From Ruminococcaceae bacterium UBA794 (lineage in GTDB: Bacteria; Bacillota; Clostridia; Oscillospirales; Ruminococcaceae): a stretch of DNA of 11,666 nucleotides. A program made the position numbers and the translations under genes. Each line of letters starts with the position of its first letter. The first letter of the stretch is position 1. Positions 1 to 6,095 of this stretch are shown here, piece after piece. The stretch covers positions 8,957 through 20,622 of the forward strand of contig DBIU01000008.1 in NCBI GenBank assembly GCA_002304735.1, written 5' to 3'. The notes under the pieces are model-generated. The model saw only the letters and a list, made by a program, of their open reading frames with translations, ran no database searches and was not told the origin of the DNA.

Positions 1-1345
1 CGACAATGTTCTCCCGTCAACGCAGCTTACCGACTGTCTTAAAGCACTTGGATTGTCGATGCGGAGGTTCAAGACGGGAACTCCCGCGCGCGTTCACAGG
101 CGTTCGGTTGACTTTTCGGTAATGGAAAAGCAAAGCGGCGATGAGGAGATAATGCCGTTTTCTTTTGATAATGATAACGAACTGAAAAATCAGGCGGACT
201 GCTGGGTGACGTACACGAACGCGGAAACTCATAGGATAATTCTCGAAAATCTCGACCGTTCGCCGCTGTATTCGGGCAGGATTGAGGGTATCGGTCCGCG
301 ATATTGTCCGAGCATTGAGGATAAAATCGTGCGTTTTCGAGATAAGGAGCGGCATCAGCTTTTTGTCGAGCCGATGGGGCTTGATACCGATGAATGTTAC
401 TTGCAGGGAATGTCAAGCTCGCTTCCCGAGGACGTTCAAATTATGTTTCTGCGGACGATAAAGGGTCTGGAAAACGTTGAGATAATGCGCCCAGCGTATG
501 CAATCGAGTATGACTGCTGCGACCCGCTGGAGCTTTTGCCGACGCTTGAGTTTAAGAAAATAAGCGGACTTTACGGCGCGGGACAGTTTAACTGCACTTC
601 CGGATACGAGGAAGCGGCAGCGCAGGGAATTGTCGCGGGAATTAACGCGGCGCGAAAAATTCAGGGCAAATCGCCGATTATTCTTGAACGCTCTGGGAGC
701 TATATCGGAACGCTTATTGACGACCTTGTGACAAAAGGCTGCTCCGAGCCTTACAGAATGATGACTTCGAGAAGCGAATATCGTCTTATTTTACGTCAGG
801 ACAACGCTCCCGAAAGACTTTTGCCGCTGGGTCACGAGATAGGACTTGTTTCTGATGAACGTTTCGAGCGCTTTCTTGAAGATAAAAGACAGCTCCAAAG
901 CGAGCTTGAGCGAATTAAAACTGTGACAATTCACCCGACTGACGAGCTTAACGAAATGCTTACGGAAAAGGGAACTTCGCCCATTTCCGTTGGAGTAAGG
1001 CTGTTTGAGCTGTTAAAGCGTCCGCAGCTTGCGTATACCGATTTTGAAAGGTTTGACGCCGACAGACCTAAATTGAAGATTTCGCTGATAAATCGGCTTG
1101 AAATCGAGCTTAAATATGCAGGCTATATAAAAATTCAGTCGGAGCAGATTGAAAGAGCGCGTAAGCTTGAGGAAAAAACGCTTCCGACTGATATTGACTA
1201 CAAGACAATCAAGGGTCTGCGTCTTGAAGCGCAGGAAAAGCTGAATAAACACAAGCCGCTGAACGTCGGTCAGGCAGGACGAATTTCGGGAGTTAACCCC
1301 GCGGACGTTTCTGTTTTGCTGATATGGCTTGCGGGAAAGGGTTAA
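1..1345 (+). CDS. mnmG: tRNA uridine-5-carboxymethylaminomethyl modification enzyme MnmG (GidA), 5' truncated by window edge
   Basis: MnmG is the FAD-dependent partner of MnmE. Together they add the (carboxymethyl)aminomethyl group to C5 of wobble uridine 34 in a subset of tRNAs, in the cytoplasm. The frame is open from base 2, giving 447 codons, so about 180 N-terminal residues (including the dinucleotide-binding glycine motif) lie outside the window. Visible family marks are RFKTGTPARV near the left edge, GLYGAGQFNCTSGYEEAAAQG (nucleotides ~562-624, the conserved AGQ-N-TSGYEEA block), TSRSEYRLILRQDNA (~766-810) and the C-terminal GQAGRISGVNPADVSVLLIWL. The stop codon lies 3 bp before rsmG, so the two genes are almost certainly co-transcribed. 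The TTG at base 53 is internal, because conserved sequence continues upstream of it. Identification is near certain. Confidence 0.97.
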   Translation, partial: DNVLPSTQLTDCLKALGLSMRRFKTGTPARVHRRSVDFSVMEKQSGDEEIMPFSFDNDNELKNQADCWVTYTNAETHRIILENLDRSPLYSGRIEGIGPRYCPSIEDKIVRFRDKERHQLFVEPMGLDTDECYLQGMSSSLPEDVQIMFLRTIKGLENVEIMRPAYAIEYDCCDPLELLPTLEFKKISGLYGAGQFNCTSGYEEAAAQGIVAGINAARKIQGKSPIILERSGSYIGTLIDDLVTKGCSEPYRMMTSRSEYRLILRQDNAPERLLPLGHEIGLVSDERFERFLEDKRQLQSELERIKTVTIHPTDELNEMLTEKGTSPISVGVRLFELLKRPQLAYTDFERFDADRPKLKISLINRLEIELKYAGYIKIQSEQIERARKLEEKTLPTDIDYKTIKGLRLEAQEKLNKHKPLNVGQAGRISGVNPADVSVLLIWLAGKG

Positions 1346-1348
1346 AAT

Positions 1349-2047
1349 ATGGATAAAATCGAGTATATTTTTGAGGCGTTTGGGTCGGCAGGCATTGAAA
1401 TCAGCTCCGAGAAAGCAAAAAAGTTCTTGGATTTGTCGGAATTTATGGTTGAATATAATAAGAATGTTAATTTAACCGCGATTACCGACTTCGAGGGTAT
1501 AGTTGAAAAGCACTTTATTGACAGCGTTTTGCCGTTTGCTTCGCTTGAAATTGCGGAAAATTCAAGCTTTATTGACGTGGGAACGGGCGCGGGATATCCG
1601 TCGCTTCCTCTGCTGATTTGGCGCGGCGATTTGAAAGGAACGCTCTGCGATAGTAACGAAAAGCGCTGCGTTTATCTGAAAAAAGCGTGTGAAATGCTTG
1701 GATTATCCCCCGAAATCATACATACAAGAGCCGAGCTGCTTGGCAGAACGCGCCGCGAAACGTATGATATTGCGACGGCGAGGGCTGTTTCGGCAATGCC
1801 GATTTTAACGGAGTTTTGCCTGCCGTTTGTTAAGGTAGGGGGAATGTTCGCCGCGCTAAAGTCGGTTAACGAAGGCGAAAAAGGCTCGGAAAACGCGATA
1901 AAAACGCTCGGCGGTAAGATTGAGGAGATACGCGATTATACGCTTCCGAACGGCGACAAGCGCAGGCTTATATTAGTCAGAAAAATTTCGCAAACTCCGA
2001 CAAAATACCCGCGCAACTCTGCGGGAATTATAAAAAAGCCGCTGTAA
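1349..2047 (+). CDS. rsmG: 16S rRNA (guanine527-N7)-methyltransferase RsmG (GidB)
   Basis: RsmG transfers a methyl group from S-adenosylmethionine to N7 of G527 in 16S rRNA. In several bacteria its loss gives low-level streptomycin resistance. The 232-residue protein has normal family length. Visible marks are NLTAIT (41-46), KHFIDS (54-59), the SAM-binding loop FIDVGTGAGYPSLPL (74-88), the acidic ribose-binding turn at D101 followed by KR, ARAVSAM (144-150) and the family C-terminal pattern TPTKYPRNSAG. The ATG at 1349 follows AAAGGG at about 7 bp and sits 3 bp after mnmG, so it belongs to the mnmG transcription unit. A 102-bp gap separates it from noc. Nothing is missing. Confidence 0.97.
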   Translation: MDKIEYIFEAFGSAGIEISSEKAKKFLDLSEFMVEYNKNVNLTAITDFEGIVEKHFIDSVLPFASLEIAENSSFIDVGTGAGYPSLPLLIWRGDLKGTLCDSNEKRCVYLKKACEMLGLSPEIIHTRAELLGRTRRETYDIATARAVSAMPILTEFCLPFVKVGGMFAALKSVNEGEKGSENAIKTLGGKIEEIRDYTLPNGDKRRLILVRKISQTPTKYPRNSAGIIKKPL

Positions 2048-2048
2048 T

Positions 2049-2071
2049 CGGTCGGATTTGCTCCGAAACCG
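2049..2071 (+). other. Imperfect stem-loop after rsmG
   Basis: CGGT-CGGA pairs with TCCG-ACCG around a 5-nt loop (TTTGC), with two unpaired A on the 3' side. It begins 1 bp after the rsmG stop. No T tract follows on this strand (A-rich sequence comes next), so a classical intrinsic terminator is not supported. It may be a transcript-end or processing structure, or chance. Confidence 0.3.
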
Positions 2072-2085
2072 TCAAAAAATGCGAT

Positions 2086-2101
2086 ATTTCCTTGTGGAAA
2101 T
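2086..2101. promoter_or_regulatory. 16-bp dyad overlapping the noc -35 region (possible operator)
   Basis: The sequence is ATTTCC-TTGT-GGAAAT: two perfect 6-bp arms around a 4-bp centre, 49 bp before noc. The right half GTGGAAAT differs from a parS half-site (GTGGAACA) only in the last two bases. The overall length equals that of parS. The right arm overlaps the best -35 candidate for noc. It could be a site for ParB, Noc or another repressor. The symmetry is seen directly; the role is inference. Confidence 0.4.
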
Positions 2102-2123
2102 TTATTCCTCTTGATGTTACAAT
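2095..2123 (+). promoter_or_regulatory. Probable sigma-A promoter of noc (extended -10)
   Basis: The -10 element TACAAT (2118-2123) is preceded by TG one base upstream (2115-2116), an extended -10. A 4/6 -35 match, TGGAAA (2095-2100), lies 17 bp upstream. The start would be near 2130 and the noc Shine-Dalgarno sequence follows at about 2138-2143. This would let noc be transcribed separately from mnmG-rsmG. Confidence 0.5.
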
Positions 2124-2149
2124 GAAGAAAAACATCGGGAGGAATTTTT

Positions 2150-2965
2150 ATGAGCGGAATATTCAGACAAAAGGAAAAAATTGCGGGACAGGTCGTTATG
2201 ATTGACATATCGCTAATCTACGCTAACCGTTCGCAGCCGAGAAGCGAGTTTTCGGAGGAGGCTCTGCGGTCGCTTGCTCAAAGTATTCAAGAAAACGGGA
2301 TATTACAGCCCGTCTGCGTAAGAAAGGTCGGCGCGGTGTATGAGATAATCAGCGGCGAGAGGAGAACGCGCGCGGCGAAGCTTGTCGGGCTTGCGGAAAT
2401 TCCCTGCATTGTGATGAACGTTGACGACGAGCAGTCGGCGGTTTTGGCTCTTATTGAGAATATTCAGCGCAAGGATTTGAGCTATTTTGAAGAAGCGCTT
2501 GCGATAGAAAAGCTTATAAACTATTATGGAATGACGCAGGAAACCGCCGCGGAACGTCTTGGAAAGGCGCAGTCAACGATTGCGAACAAGCTTAGATTAT
2601 TGAGGTTCTCAGACGCGGAAAAGCGCCTGCTGATAACGGGAAATCTCTCCGAGCGGCAGGCGAGAGCGCTTATCCGAATTGACGACGCGCGGCTTCGTAA
2701 GAACGCTCTGGAAACTGTCGTTACTCGTCATCTTAACCTTGAACAAACCGAAGAACTTGTAAGCGGCATTGTAAAAGGTATTCCGCAGAAAGAAAAGCGA
2801 ACGTCGGGGAAGCTTCGGCATTTTGTCGCTCCGCCGCGAGTTTATATGAACTCGCTTAACGCGCTTATCAAGCGTATTCGCGAGGACAAAATCCCATGCG
2901 AGCTGTCAACGGGGAAGTCCGAGTATTTTTACGAGTATACGATAAAATTCCCTGTAAACATCTGA
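2150..2965 (+). CDS. noc: Nucleoid occlusion protein Noc (ParB paralogue)
   Basis: Noc is a CTP-dependent DNA clamp of the ParB family. It loads at Noc-binding sites, spreads, bridges DNA to the membrane and keeps FtsZ assembly off the nucleoid. The order in this 271-residue protein is a short N-terminal tail (1-18), a ParB/CTPase domain with NRSQPR (26-31), GERR (69-72) and ENIQR (103-107), a helix-turn-helix domain (about 128-152) and a C-terminal dimerisation domain. The specificity helix reads GKAQSTIANKLRLLR: Q141, K147 and R152 match the Gln/Lys/Lys positions that distinguish Noc from ParB (Arg at the first) in the published ParB/Noc specificity-switch work. The position between rsmG and parA is the typical noc locus. 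The start ATG has a strong GGGAGG 6 bp upstream. The N-terminal tail is short for the membrane-binding helix known from Bacillus Noc. A second ParB is the alternative. Confidence 0.9.
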   Translation: MSGIFRQKEKIAGQVVMIDISLIYANRSQPRSEFSEEALRSLAQSIQENGILQPVCVRKVGAVYEIISGERRTRAAKLVGLAEIPCIVMNVDDEQSAVLALIENIQRKDLSYFEEALAIEKLINYYGMTQETAAERLGKAQSTIANKLRLLRFSDAEKRLLITGNLSERQARALIRIDDARLRKNALETVVTRHLNLEQTEELVSGIVKGIPQKEKRTSGKLRHFVAPPRVYMNSLNALIKRIREDKIPCELSTGKSEYFYEYTIKFPVNI

Positions 2966-2984
2966 CGATAATGTATAGAATAAA

Positions 2985-3000
2985 TGTTCCACGAGGAACA
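2985..3000. promoter_or_regulatory. parS: parS-like site 1 (ParB loading site)
   Basis: TGTTCCACGAGGAACA matches the perfect palindrome TGTTCCACGTGGAACA at 15 of 16 positions; the exception is A2994 (T expected). The left, outward-facing half TGTTCCAC is intact. It lies 122 bp before parA, a usual parS position. The core substitution may lower affinity for ParB. Confidence 0.75.
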
Positions 3001-3022
3001 TTTTCGGTTAAAATGTCGAAAA

Positions 3023-3038
3023 TGTTCCCCGTGGAACA
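3023..3038. promoter_or_regulatory. parS: parS-like site 2 (ParB loading site), inverted copy of site 1
   Basis: TGTTCCCCGTGGAACA matches TGTTCCACGTGGAACA at 15 of 16 positions; the exception is C3029 (A expected). The right, outward-facing half GTGGAACA is intact. The centre is 38 bp from that of site 1. The altered base is the symmetry mate of the altered base in site 1. The A-to-C change is also in the direction of the known Noc-binding-site core (CCCGGG). Confidence 0.75.
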
Positions 3039-3051
3039 TTTTTTGTAAAAA

Positions 3052-3076
3052 ACACTTTATTTTTAATGTAAAGTGT
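3052..3076. promoter_or_regulatory. 8+8 bp inverted repeat across the parA promoter (candidate operator)
   Basis: ACACTTTA (3052-3059) and TAAAGTGT (3069-3076) are perfect inverted repeats around a 9-bp spacer. The element covers the -35 position and spacer of the probable parA promoter and touches the TG of its extended -10, a placement typical of a repressor operator. It is unrelated in sequence to parS. The binding protein is unknown; there is no T tract, so a terminator is unlikely. Confidence 0.5.
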
Positions 3077-3084
3077 GATATACT
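3056..3084 (+). promoter_or_regulatory. Probable sigma-A promoter of parA-parB (extended -10)
   Basis: The extended -10 element is TG-A-TATACT (3076-3084; hexamer 3079-3084, 5/6). The -35 hexamer at 17-bp spacing is weak (TTTATT, 3/6), as is common with extended -10 promoters. The expected start is near 3091, leaving a leader of about 30 nt with GGGGAG (3111-3116) as ribosome binding site. Confidence 0.55.
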
Positions 3085-3121
3085 AAAGAAGTAAGAAAAT
3101 GCAGGAATAGGGGGAGTATTC

Positions 3122-3913
3122 TTGGGAATTGTAATCGGCGTCGTTAACCAAAAGGGCGGTGTCGGCAAAACCACAACCTCGGTCAATATCGCCGCAGGGC
3201 TTGGCGCGCTCGGGAAAAAGGTGCTTTTGATTGACTTCGACCCGCAGGGCAACTCGACGACAGGCTTCGGAATTAAGAAAAAGACGCTTGAAAACACGTC
3301 GTACGACGTTGTTATCGGGAAAATTCGTCCGCAGGAAGCTATCATTAAGACGGAGAGCAAAAACGTTTGGATTATGCCGTCAACGTCAAAGTTGTGCGAC
3401 GCAGAGCCTGCTCTGACGAATATGGAACAGAAGAATTTTCAGCTTAGAAAAGCGGTTTTGCAGGTCAAGGACGATTATGATATCGTGATTATCGACAGCC
3501 TGCCGTCGCTTGGAGTGCTTGCTGTGAACACGCTCGTCGCGTGCGACACGATAATAGTGCCGATGGTTTGCGAGCATTTCGCGCTCGAGGGTCTTGCACA
3601 GCTTATGTACACGATTAAGAACATCAAGCACAAGTTCAACCCGAACATCAACATAATGGGAATTGTGTTCACGATGCTTGATAAGAGGCTGCTTTCGAGC
3701 AATGAAATCAAGAATGAAATTAAGAAAAACTTTGACAAGCGCGCGATTTTCAGGACGGAAATTCCGCGAAACGTCCGTATTTCCGAGGCGCAGAGCCACG
3801 GCGAACCGATTATCACGTTCGATAAAAATTCAAAGGGCGCGGACGCTTACATAAGGCTGTCGAAGGAGATTTTGGCAAAATGCCGCGAGAGGGAGAAAGC
3901 AGATGGGACGTAA
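3122..3913 (+). CDS. parA: Chromosome partitioning ATPase ParA (Soj)
   Basis: ParA is a deviant Walker A ATPase that dimerises with ATP, binds DNA non-specifically and is driven off by ParB, helping to segregate origins; in Firmicutes the orthologue Soj also controls DnaA. The 263-residue protein has the deviant P-loop KGGVGKTTT (11-19), the Walker A' motif DFDPQGN (38-44), Walker B ending at D125 and the C-terminal DNA-binding segment EIPRNVRISEAQSHG (213-227). Small departures are DSLPSLG where D-x-P-P-S-x-G is usual and SEAQSHG where SEAPSHG is usual. The start codon is TTG at 3122, chosen because GGGGAG lies 5 bp upstream and the P-loop begins 11 residues later, as in the family. It overlaps parB by 11 bp, so the two are translationally linked. 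Confidence 0.96.
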   Translation: MGIVIGVVNQKGGVGKTTTSVNIAAGLGALGKKVLLIDFDPQGNSTTGFGIKKKTLENTSYDVVIGKIRPQEAIIKTESKNVWIMPSTSKLCDAEPALTNMEQKNFQLRKAVLQVKDDYDIVIIDSLPSLGVLAVNTLVACDTIIVPMVCEHFALEGLAQLMYTIKNIKHKFNPNINIMGIVFTMLDKRLLSSNEIKNEIKKNFDKRAIFRTEIPRNVRISEAQSHGEPIITFDKNSKGADAYIRLSKEILAKCREREKADGT

Positions 3914-4748
3914 AACCGACAGCAGCTTTGACGAGCTTTTTTTTGACAACAACATAGGCTCCGAGGGAGTTTCAACGCTTAGGATAAGCGAGATTGAGCC
4001 GAACAAAAACCAGCCGCGAAAGAGCTTCAACAACGAAACCTTGAAGCAGCTCGCCGATTCGATAACGGAACACGGCGTGTTGCAGCCGCTTATTGTGCGC
4101 TCGATTGCGGCGGGAAACTATGTTATAATCGCCGGCGAGCGACGCTGGAGAGCTGCAAAAATGGCGGGATTAAGCGAAATTCCCGTGATTATCCGCGACG
4201 ACTTGACCGACGAGCAGGCAATGCAAATCGCGATGATTGAGAACTTGCAGCGCGAAAACCTCAATCCGATTGAAGAAGCGCTCGGCTACAAGGAGCTTAT
4301 CGACAAGTTCGGAATGACGCAGGACAAGCTCGCGCAGGTTCTCGGAAAGGCGCGTTCGTCCGTTGCGAACAGCTTGGGTTTGCTGTCGCTTCCGAACGGA
4401 GTGCAGGAGCTTCTGCGAAACGGAAGCCTTTCCGCGGGGCACTGCAAGGCGCTGAAAAAGGTGAAAGACGCGGCGCTTATGACCGAGCTTGCGCATAAAG
4501 CCGCAGAGGGCGAGCTTTCCGTTCGGCAGGTTGAGGTTATCGCGAAGCGCGAAGCCGCGCGGCTTGAGGAGGAAAAAGACAAGAAAGAGCTGAAGCCGCG
4601 AATTTCCTACTACACGGAAATCGAGGTTAGCCTGTCCGAGCTGCTTGGAACGAAGGTCCGCATTTCCGAGGGGAAAAACGGGAACGTTTTGCAAATCGAC
4701 TTTGCCGACAAAGAGCAGCTTGAGGGCATAATGAAGTATTTCAACTAA
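3903..4748 (+). CDS. parB: Chromosome partitioning protein ParB (Spo0J)
   Basis: ParB is the CTP-binding clamp that nucleates at parS, spreads along DNA, stimulates ParA ATPase and recruits SMC condensin to the origin. The 281-residue protein has an N-terminal ParA-interacting tail (1-20), a CTPase domain with NQPRK (36-40), GERRWRA (78-84) and ENLQREN (113-119), a helix-turn-helix domain (about 138-162) and a C-terminal dimer domain. The specificity helix reads GKARSSVANSLGLLS: R151 is the ParB-type residue where the upstream paralogue has Gln, so this copy is ParB and that one Noc. The ATG lies inside the last codons of parA behind GAGGGAGA (3889-3896). It is followed by a 52-bp gap to serS with no strong terminator. 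Likely targets in this window are the two parS-like sites at 2985 and 3023. Confidence 0.95.
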   Translation: MGRKTDSSFDELFFDNNIGSEGVSTLRISEIEPNKNQPRKSFNNETLKQLADSITEHGVLQPLIVRSIAAGNYVIIAGERRWRAAKMAGLSEIPVIIRDDLTDEQAMQIAMIENLQRENLNPIEEALGYKELIDKFGMTQDKLAQVLGKARSSVANSLGLLSLPNGVQELLRNGSLSAGHCKALKKVKDAALMTELAHKAAEGELSVRQVEVIAKREAARLEEEKDKKELKPRISYYTEIEVSLSELLGTKVRISEGKNGNVLQIDFADKEQLEGIMKYFN

Positions 4749-4757
4749 CAAAAACCG

Positions 4758-4780
4758 CGCGTAATACGCGATATTATAAT
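4758..4780 (+). promoter_or_regulatory. 13-bp palindrome and TATAAT box in the short serS leader
   Basis: CGCGT-AAT-ACGCG (4758-4770) is a perfect 5+5 bp palindrome, directly followed by a consensus TATAAT (4775-4780). The -35 region at 17 bp (AAACCG, 4752-4757) is poor, so this could be an activator- or repressor-controlled promoter or just chance. The 52-bp parB-serS gap is too short for a T-box leader, which controls serS in many Firmicutes. GAGGAG (4788-4793) is the serS ribosome binding site. Confidence 0.3.
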
Positions 4781-4800
4781 GAAAAACGAGGAGAAAAACA

Positions 4801-6084
4801 ATGATTGACATTAAATTTTTGAGAGAAAATCCCGACGCAGTTAAGGAAAACATTAAGAAGAAGTTTCAGGACGAGAAGCTTCCGCTTGTTGACGAGGTAA
4901 TCGCGCTCGACGCGGAGAACCGCAAGTGTATTCAGCGTATGGAGCAGCTCCGCGCCGACAGAAACCGTATTTCCAAGGAAATAGGCGGTTTTATGGCGAA
5001 GGGAATGAAGGACGAGGCTGAAAAGGCAAAGGCGCAGGTTGCGTCTTTCGCGGAGGAGCAGAAGCAGCTTGAAGCAAAGCAGGGCGAGCTTTCCGAGAGA
5101 ATTACGAAGATTATGATGACTATTCCGAACATAATCGACCCGTCCGTTCCGATAGGCAAGGACGACAGCGAGAACGTTGAAATCACGCGTTACGGCGAGC
5201 CTGTCGTTCCGAATTTTGAGGTGCCTTATCACAGCGAGATTATGGAAAAGCTGAACGGTATCGACCTTGACTCCGCGAGAAAGGTTGCGGGAAACGGCTT
5301 CTATTACCTTATGGGCGATATCGCAAGACTTCATTCCGCGGTACTCTCCTATGCGAGAGATTTTATGATTGACCGCGGATTTACCTACTGCATACCGCCT
5401 TATATGATAAGAAGCAACGTTGTTACGGGCGTAATGAGCTTCGCGGAAATGGACGCGATGATGTATAAAATCGAGGGCGAGGACCTTTATCTCATCGGTA
5501 CTTCCGAACATTCTATGATAGGAAAGTTCATTGATACTATTCTTGACGAAGAAAAGCTTCCCTACACTCTTACGAGCTATTCGCCCTGCTTCCGCAAGGA
5601 AAAAGGCGCTCACGGAATAGAGGAGCGCGGCGTTTACCGTATTCATCAGTTTGAAAAGCAGGAAATGATAGTTGTCTGCAAGCCGGAGGATTCGCCTATG
5701 TGGTTTGACAAACTGTGGCAGAACACGGTTGACCTGTTCCGTTCAATGGACATTCCCGTAAGAACAATCGAGTGCTGCTCGGGCGACCTTGCCGACCTCA
5801 AGGTAAAGAGCTATGACGTTGAAGCGTGGTCTCCGCGCCAGAAGAAGTATTTCGAGGTTGGCTCCTGCTCAAATCTCGGCGACGCGCAGGCTCGCCGCCT
5901 GAAAATCCGCATCAAGGGCAAGGACGGCAACTATTTCGCTCACACGCTGAACAACACCTGCGTTGCGCCGCCCAGAATGTTGATTGCATTCCTCGAAAAC
6001 AATCTGAACGAGGACGGCTCCGTCAATATTCCCGAGGTTCTCAGACCGTATATGGGCGGCAAGGATAAGATTACCGTCGGATAA
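4801..6084 (+). CDS. serS: Seryl-tRNA synthetase (divergent motif 3 type)
   Basis: SerRS is a class II aminoacyl-tRNA synthetase that charges tRNA-Ser (and tRNA-Sec) with serine in the cytoplasm. The 427 residues show the N-terminal tRNA-binding antiparallel coiled-coil arm (about 27-105, highly charged), the linker with IMMTIPNIIDPSVPIG (104-119), the substrate segment LIGTSEHSMIG (231-241), motif 2 from FRKEKGAHG to HQFEKQE (264-288) and motif 3 (about 384-400) ending in APPRMLIAFLEN, with the class II arginine at R392. The C-terminus PEVLRPYMGG is typical SerRS. Motif 2 and motif 3 differ from the E. coli/B. subtilis pattern (FRSEAGSAGRDTRG; SGSGLAVGR). I recognise this variant as occurring in Clostridia, so it is probably the functional enzyme rather than a decayed copy. 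The next gene begins 11 bp downstream. Confidence 0.95.
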   Translation: MIDIKFLRENPDAVKENIKKKFQDEKLPLVDEVIALDAENRKCIQRMEQLRADRNRISKEIGGFMAKGMKDEAEKAKAQVASFAEEQKQLEAKQGELSERITKIMMTIPNIIDPSVPIGKDDSENVEITRYGEPVVPNFEVPYHSEIMEKLNGIDLDSARKVAGNGFYYLMGDIARLHSAVLSYARDFMIDRGFTYCIPPYMIRSNVVTGVMSFAEMDAMMYKIEGEDLYLIGTSEHSMIGKFIDTILDEEKLPYTLTSYSPCFRKEKGAHGIEERGVYRIHQFEKQEMIVVCKPEDSPMWFDKLWQNTVDLFRSMDIPVRTIECCSGDLADLKVKSYDVEAWSPRQKKYFEVGSCSNLGDAQARRLKIRIKGKDGNYFAHTLNNTCVAPPRMLIAFLENNLNEDGSVNIPEVLRPYMGGKDKITVG

Positions 6085-6095
6085 GAGGGGATTTT

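Larger units (their letters stand above)
2982..3044 (+). terminator. 60-bp near-perfect inverted repeat with T tract, carrying two parS-like sites; likely noc terminator
   Basis: Arm 2982-3006 is the reverse complement of arm 3017-3041 at 24 of 25 positions, with a 10-nt loop (3007-3016). The only mismatch is A2994 opposite C3029. T3039-T3044 makes a six-T run at the 3' edge. Alternatively each half folds alone: 2982-3003 as a 9-bp stem with loop ACGA, and 3019-3042 as a 10-bp stem (AAAATGTTCC/GGAACATTTT) with loop CCGT followed by T residues. Either fold has intrinsic terminator shape and begins about 16 bp after the noc stop. The symmetry is certain; terminator activity is inferred. Confidence 0.6.

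Noticed and set aside
924..935. GTGACAATTCAC in mnmG, resembling a CRP-type dyad
   Set aside because: The arms are only 4 bp, it is deep inside a coding region with no nearby promoter, and CRP-type sites are not expected here.
2008..2025. CCCGC/GCGGG hairpin near the end of rsmG as a terminator
   Set aside because: It lies within the rsmG coding sequence with only a 5-bp stem and is followed by A-rich rather than T-rich sequence.
4069..4081. Palindrome AACACGGCGTGTT inside parB, first taken for an intragenic parS
   Set aside because: It lacks the parS core CACGTG with TGTT/AACA arms, and it encodes the conserved TEHGVLQP stretch of ParB, so symmetry is likely by chance.
4749..4800. T-box riboswitch for serS
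   Set aside because: The gap is only 52 bp, far too short for specifier stem, T-box sequence and antiterminator; I see no T-box consensus.
4774..5646. A 290-codon open frame on the minus strand inside serS
   Set aside because: Antisense to a complete SerRS; the translated product shows no family motif and its end merely runs into the serS leader.
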